Source: Peteryoungia wuzhouensis (GTDB lineage Bacteria; Pseudomonadota; Alphaproteobacteria; Rhizobiales; Rhizobiaceae). From it: a DNA stretch of 64,000 nucleotides. Below are positions 60,617 through 64,000 of this stretch, piece after piece; the stretch's first letter is position 1, and every line of letters begins with the position of its first letter. The notes below the pieces were generated by a model that worked only from the letters and a program-made list of their open reading frames with translations, did not search any database and was not told where the DNA came from. The stretch lies in assembly GCF_003205195.1 (NCBI RefSeq), contig NZ_QJRY01000001.1, positions 248,001 through 312,000 on the forward strand. Direction: 5' to 3'. Both the position numbers and the translations under genes were made by a program.

Positions 60617-62862
60617 CAGAACCACGTTTCGAGACGGTCGAGGGCGACCCAGAAGCCCTCGCCCTCATTCTTGTGCCCCTGCCAGATCTCGGGGATGAAG
60701 GACGCATCCGGCGCCTTGCGCTTGAGGACATCCGCCACCATGCCGAAATCCATGCTGCCCTCGCCGATCTGCAGGCCTTCGCCATCCACGCCTTCCGCAT
60801 CGACGATGTGGAGATGGGCCGAATAGCCGGCGACCTCTTCCAGAAAATCTTTGAAGGAGACGCCGAGATGGCTGCACGAGAGCTGCGAATGCGAGACGTC
60901 GAGGCAGATGCGGTAGCCGTGCTTCTCGCAGAAGGCCTTGATGTCGTCGGCGCTGACGAGGAGGTTGTGGTAGCGCTGGCCCCCGAAATGCCACGGATAG
61001 GGCGGCATGGTCTGCGGGATAATCTCGACGCCGGCGCTGTCGACCTGTGACAGGCTCTGCGCGATCAGGTCGTAAAGTTCGCCGTGCTGCTCCTTCGGGA
61101 TGAACCCGTCCAGGCTGAACCCACCGGCATTGATGATGATCGGCGGGCGCCTCGCGCGGGAGAAATAGGGTGCGAGGCGGCGCGTGACGTCCACGACGCG
61201 CTGGAGTTCGCGGATCGAATGCTCGCGATAGGCGGGGTCCGGCGAACAAAGGTCCATGATGTGATCGCCCGCAAAAAGCTCCGGGCTGTGCACGACCAGA
61301 TCGAGGTCGTAGGTACCGGAGAAATACTTCTCCAGCGGCTCGTCGAGATCCTTATAGCTGAGATGGAACTCCAGCAGGTCGAAGTTCGACGCGGCAGCCA
61401 TCCTGCCCATGTCGTGATAGCGCACGGGAATGCCGAACGGCCGGTTGAACCGGTAGTTCCGTGCCGAAACCGCGACCGCGTCCACGTCGGACGGAAAGAA
61501 GAAGTCGCCCGCCTTGAAATCGCGCCGCGCGGCAAGGCCGACAAGCTCGCGCTTGCGGTAAGGCGTTAGGCCCTTGCCCGGGCTGCGCGTCTCGATCATC
61601 TCGTCGGCAATGGTCTCGCCGCGCTTGAGATCGCGGTTGATGACGAGGCTCTTTCCCAGAACCTCGCGGTTCATCATCTCGCCCTGGGTGACGCGGCGAG
61701 TCTCCTTGGCGCCCAGCGCCTCCTCGACCTCGCGGATGCCCTGCACCATCGCCTTGAACTCGTCCGGCAGCAGGCTGACGCGGTGGTCGTTGCCCTCCAT
61801 GTTGCGGTCGAGCGTGAAATGTTTCTCGACGACGCGCGCGCCCTTGGCGACGGCCGCGATGGCCACGGCGATGCCGCGCTCATGTCCCGAATAGCCGACC
61901 GGGCAATCGCCGATGCGCTTCAGCCGGTCGATATAGTTGAGGTGGATGTCCTTGAACGGCGCCGGATAGGTCGAATTGCAGTGCAGGAGCACGTATTTAG
62001 CATTGAGGCGCCGCAGGACGCGCACCGCATCGACGATTTCGCCCTCGTTGGACATGCCCGTCGAGCAGATCAGCGGCCTGCCGGTGCGCGCCATCGCCTC
62101 CAGCAAATCGTGATTGGTGAGGTCCGCCGAGGCGAGCTTGAACGCCGGCATGCCGTAGCGGTCGAGACGCTCCAGACTCTCGCGGTCCCACGGCGTGCAA
62201 AGGGGCATGATGCCCCTTTGCTTGCAGTAGTCGAAGACCTTGAACATGTCGTCCGAGGAAAGCTGGAAGCGCGAGAGCAGGTCAAGCGTATACTGCGCAC
62301 CGAGATCCTCGCTGGAATCGGTGGGATTGCCCTCGTTGCGGTAGAGCGAGGCCATGTCGCGCATCTGGAACTTCGCGCAGTCCGCGCCCGTCCCGATCGC
62401 CTCGTCGACCATGCGATAGGCAAGCTCAAGGCTGCCGTTGTGGTTGTTGCCGATCTCGGCGATGATGAAGGCGGGCTGGTCGTCGGCGATCACGAAATCG
62501 CCTATGCGCATCTCCGCCGGCTCGCGCTTGGCGATGGCGACAAGATGGTGGTGCTTGTCGAGCAACGGGATGACCTGGATGCGCTCGCTGAAGGTCGCCT
62601 CGATCTCGTCGTGCGAGGCGTCGAGCGGTAGGCTCGTAAACTGCTTGTTGCTGACGAGGCTGACTGCAACGTCCAGATTCACATGATGGGAACCGGTCAA
62701 CCAGCGCCTGACGTCACCGTCTGTCAGTACACCTTCCAGCTTACCGGTCTCAGAGACTGAAAAGACGACACGGCTCTTATTCTCGTTCATCCGCCGCAAG
62801 GCGCTTACTAGCGAGTCCTCACAAAAGACAATATATTTCGAAAGATTTCTTTCGATAATCAT
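60616..62862 (-). CDS. CBS-NeuB-SAF-TIM barrel fusion: second nonulosonic acid synthase
   Basis: A 748-residue protein with four parts. Residues 1-115 are a CBS pair with GVLTDGDVRRWLTG. About 125-375 is a NeuB barrel (FIIAEIGNNHNGSLELA, KFQMRDMASLYR, LSTGM-equivalent CSTGMSNEGE, YSGHERG, VEKHFTLDRNMEGNDH). About 395-455 is the SAF domain (INRDLKRGETIADEMIETRSPG). About 470-748 is a xylose-isomerase-like TIM barrel (FGIPVRYHDMG, RICLDVSHSQLSCSHLG, HLHIVDAEGVDGEGLQIGEG), which suggests a built-in aldose-ketose isomerase or epimerase. Such a synthase may act on another hexose phosphate than the NeuB at 45318. Its first about 75 codons are AT-rich compared with the rest. Confidence 0.85.
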   Translation of the reverse strand: MIIERNLSKYIVFCEDSLVSALRRMNENKSRVVFSVSETGKLEGVLTDGDVRRWLTGSHHVNLDVAVSLVSNKQFTSLPLDASHDEIEATFSERIQVIPLLDKHHHLVAIAKREPAEMRIGDFVIADDQPAFIIAEIGNNHNGSLELAYRMVDEAIGTGADCAKFQMRDMASLYRNEGNPTDSSEDLGAQYTLDLLSRFQLSSDDMFKVFDYCKQRGIMPLCTPWDRESLERLDRYGMPAFKLASADLTNHDLLEAMARTGRPLICSTGMSNEGEIVDAVRVLRRLNAKYVLLHCNSTYPAPFKDIHLNYIDRLKRIGDCPVGYSGHERGIAVAIAAVAKGARVVEKHFTLDRNMEGNDHRVSLLPDEFKAMVQGIREVEEALGAKETRRVTQGEMMNREVLGKSLVINRDLKRGETIADEMIETRSPGKGLTPYRKRELVGLAARRDFKAGDFFFPSDVDAVAVSARNYRFNRPFGIPVRYHDMGRMAAASNFDLLEFHLSYKDLDEPLEKYFSGTYDLDLVVHSPELFAGDHIMDLCSPDPAYREHSIRELQRVVDVTRRLAPYFSRARRPPIIINAGGFSLDGFIPKEQHGELYDLIAQSLSQVDSAGVEIIPQTMPPYPWHFGGQRYHNLLVSADDIKAFCEKHGYRICLDVSHSQLSCSHLGVSFKDFLEEVAGYSAHLHIVDAEGVDGEGLQIGEGSMDFGMVADVLKRKAPDASFIPEIWQGHKNEGEGFWVALDRLETWF

Positions 62863-63542
62863 AACGCGCTAGCTCCTGACATGAAGGCGGAGACAATCTG
62901 AAAGTCCGATAAGCTATCGATTTCCCAGCTTTCTTCCTCGGTCATCATAAACATGGCAATTTTGCCACCGAGGCGATTCTTTTCCTTACGGAAGAGGTCG
63001 GTTTTCGTAATGTAGATAGAGCCAGTCTCGCGATACCATCGGTCCACGGAGCGGATGTCCTGCCTGCGAGGACGGTCGCGGAAATCATAAAGAGCCTCGG
63101 GGGCGGCAGGATTACGCCAGAAGAAGTGGTGGTTCTCGCAGACGGAGAGCAGGCTGTCCGCACCTTCCGTCTCGAAGGTCGAAATCGCCGCCTTCACTGC
63201 ACCCGGCTTTCGGAAGGGCGACGTTGGCTGCAAGAGGATGACCGCTTCGAAGCATTGCCCTTTCGCCTCATAATGGTTGAGCGCGTGAAGCAGTACCGGC
63301 TCGGTTGCCATCGTGTCGGTGGCAAGCTCAGCCGGCCGCAGGAAGGGAACTTCAGCTCCATAAGCCGCGGCGACGGCGGCAATCTCCTCGCTGTCTGTGG
63401 AGACAACGACTCTCACATCCTCGACCCCAAGGGCGGCTGCAATGCTCCAGGCAATCAACGGGCGACCAGAAATGTTTCGGATATTCTTGCCCGGCACCCC
63501 TTTTGAGCCGCCACGCGCCGGAATGATCGCGAGATAGGTCAT
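62859..63542 (-). CDS. CMP-sugar acid cytidylyltransferase, second copy (NeuA-like)
   Basis: A 227-residue enzyme with [15 protein letters not shown] at the N terminus and [14 protein letters not shown], the metal-binding end, plus [13 protein letters not shown] and [13 protein letters not shown]. It pairs with the NeuB fusion encoded next (four-base overlap) and is distinct from the NeuA-like enzyme at 47174-47905, so two CMP-nonulosonic acids are likely made. Confidence 0.88.
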   Translation of the reverse strand: MTYLAIIPARGGSKGVPGKNIRNISGRPLIAWSIAAALGVEDVRVVVSTDSEEIAAVAAAYGAEVPFLRPAELATDTMATEPVLLHALNHYEAKGQCFEAVILLQPTSPFRKPGAVKAAISTFETEGADSLLSVCENHHFFWRNPAAPEALYDFRDRPRRQDIRSVDRWYRETGSIYITKTDLFRKEKNRLGGKIAMFMMTEEESWEIDSLSDFQIVSAFMSGASAL

Positions 63543-64000
63543 GCAAGCGTCCTGAAATAATTGATCGTTTTCTCTAGGCCCTCGCGAAGGGCGACCTTCG
63601 GGTGCCAGCCGAGCGATGCGCGCGCCCGCTCAATATCAGGCCGCCTCTGCGCTGGATCATCGGAAGGAAGCGGAAGAGAGCGCACAACCGAGGCGGAACC
63701 GGCAAGGTTCGCGACTAGGTCCGCCAGCTCGCGGATCGTAAATTCATCCGGATTGCCGAGGTTAATCGGACCGCTGACGTCGTCACCAGAATTCATGAGC
63801 CGAACAAAGCCCTCTATCAAGTCATCGACATAGCAGAACGAGCGTGTTTGCATACCTTCCCCATAGATCGTCAGCGCCTCCCCACTTAGAGCCTGCACAA
63901 CGAAGTTCGAAACGACCCGACCGTCATTAGGATGCATGCGCGGTCCGTAGGTATTGAAGATGCGCGCAACCTTTATCCTCACTCCGTGCATGCGCTGGTA
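63539..64000 (-). CDS. UDP-glucuronate decarboxylase-like SDR, 5' end outside window
   Basis: The C-terminal 153 residues of an extended SDR; the frame is open to the window edge. [34 protein letters not shown] and [21 protein letters not shown] match UDP-glucuronic acid decarboxylase (UXS), which makes UDP-xylose; the [14 protein letters not shown] segment is very characteristic. It overlaps the neuA-like gene by four bases and is the most upstream visible member of the long minus-strand operon. Confidence 0.85.
   Translation of the reverse strand, partial: YQRMHGVRIKVARIFNTYGPRMHPNDGRVVSNFVVQALSGEALTIYGEGMQTRSFCYVDDLIEGFVRLMNSGDDVSGPINLGNPDEFTIRELADLVANLAGSASVVRSLPLPSDDPAQRRPDIERARASLGWHPKVALREGLEKTINYFRTLA

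Overview
The window comes from a high-GC alphaproteobacterium of the order Hyphomicrobiales, most likely in the Rhizobium/Agrobacterium group. The support is the betI-betB-betA choline genes, an assimilatory APS-type cysH with cysD and cysN, a lysyl-phosphatidylglycerol synthase (LpiA-like) next to acvB, and palindromic intergenic repeats of the type common in rhizobia. These assignments come from reading the proteins, not from database searches.

Positions 1-12750 are a chromosomal mosaic. They hold the end of a parallel beta-helix protein, small proteins (DUF551-like, VOC), a ClpP-fold periplasmic protein with a membrane partner, a membrane diguanylate cyclase, a quinone-oxidoreductase-like enzyme, a GNAT acetyltransferase, a PemK/MazF-type toxin, an EAL-CBS-GGDDF protein and a membrane-anchored pYEATS-type protein. 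A second, diverged copy of the adjoining 3' ends of the diguanylate cyclase and oxidoreductase genes lies at 5744-6010, marking an old insertion or recombination. Directly after the PemK-like toxin is a near-consensus promoter followed about 85 bases later by a hairpin terminator, which predicts a free-standing small RNA.

Positions 12830-36300 are mostly core functions. They include the bet genes with a perfect operator-like inverted repeat, and betA bracketed by two toxin-antitoxin pairs on the other strand. Then come acvB and a short lpiA, an alpha/beta-hydrolase lipoprotein, a dctPQM-type TRAP transporter with a hairpin between dctP and dctQ, a standalone Ada zinc domain, a DUF2161 nuclease-fold protein and an APH-like kinase. 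These are followed by a small oxidase-like membrane protein, cysH-cysD-cysN, a MerR/B12 regulator with the residues of CarH-type light sensors behind a perfect FNR/FixK box, a LacI regulator, tRNA-Pro(CGG) and a lipoprotein.

Positions 36690-64000 are a surface-polysaccharide locus. On the plus strand are a sugar-1-phosphate transferase and a CapD/PglF-type dehydratase. About 2.7 kb of insertion-sequence debris (IS66, IS21, IS3) follows. Then about 22 kb of tightly overlapping minus-strand genes, apparently one operon, runs from a truncated UDP-glucuronate-decarboxylase-like gene at the right edge down to 41913. It encodes a second NeuA/NeuB pair (the NeuB is a CBS-NeuB-SAF-TIM barrel fusion), a Wzx-like flippase, capsule-type glycosyltransferases, a WbpG/HisH/HisF amidotransferase set, and a legionaminic-acid-type pathway: CMP-sugar synthetase, PtmA-like SDR, NeuB, NeuC, an N-formyltransferase and a CBS-DegT aminotransferase. 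The formyltransferase sits where a pathway of this kind normally carries an acetyltransferase, so a formylated and possibly amidinated nonulosonic acid is predicted. Base composition changes sharply inside two genes (near 54.6 kb and 62.6 kb), as if a GC-rich glycosyltransferase cassette had been exchanged into the locus.
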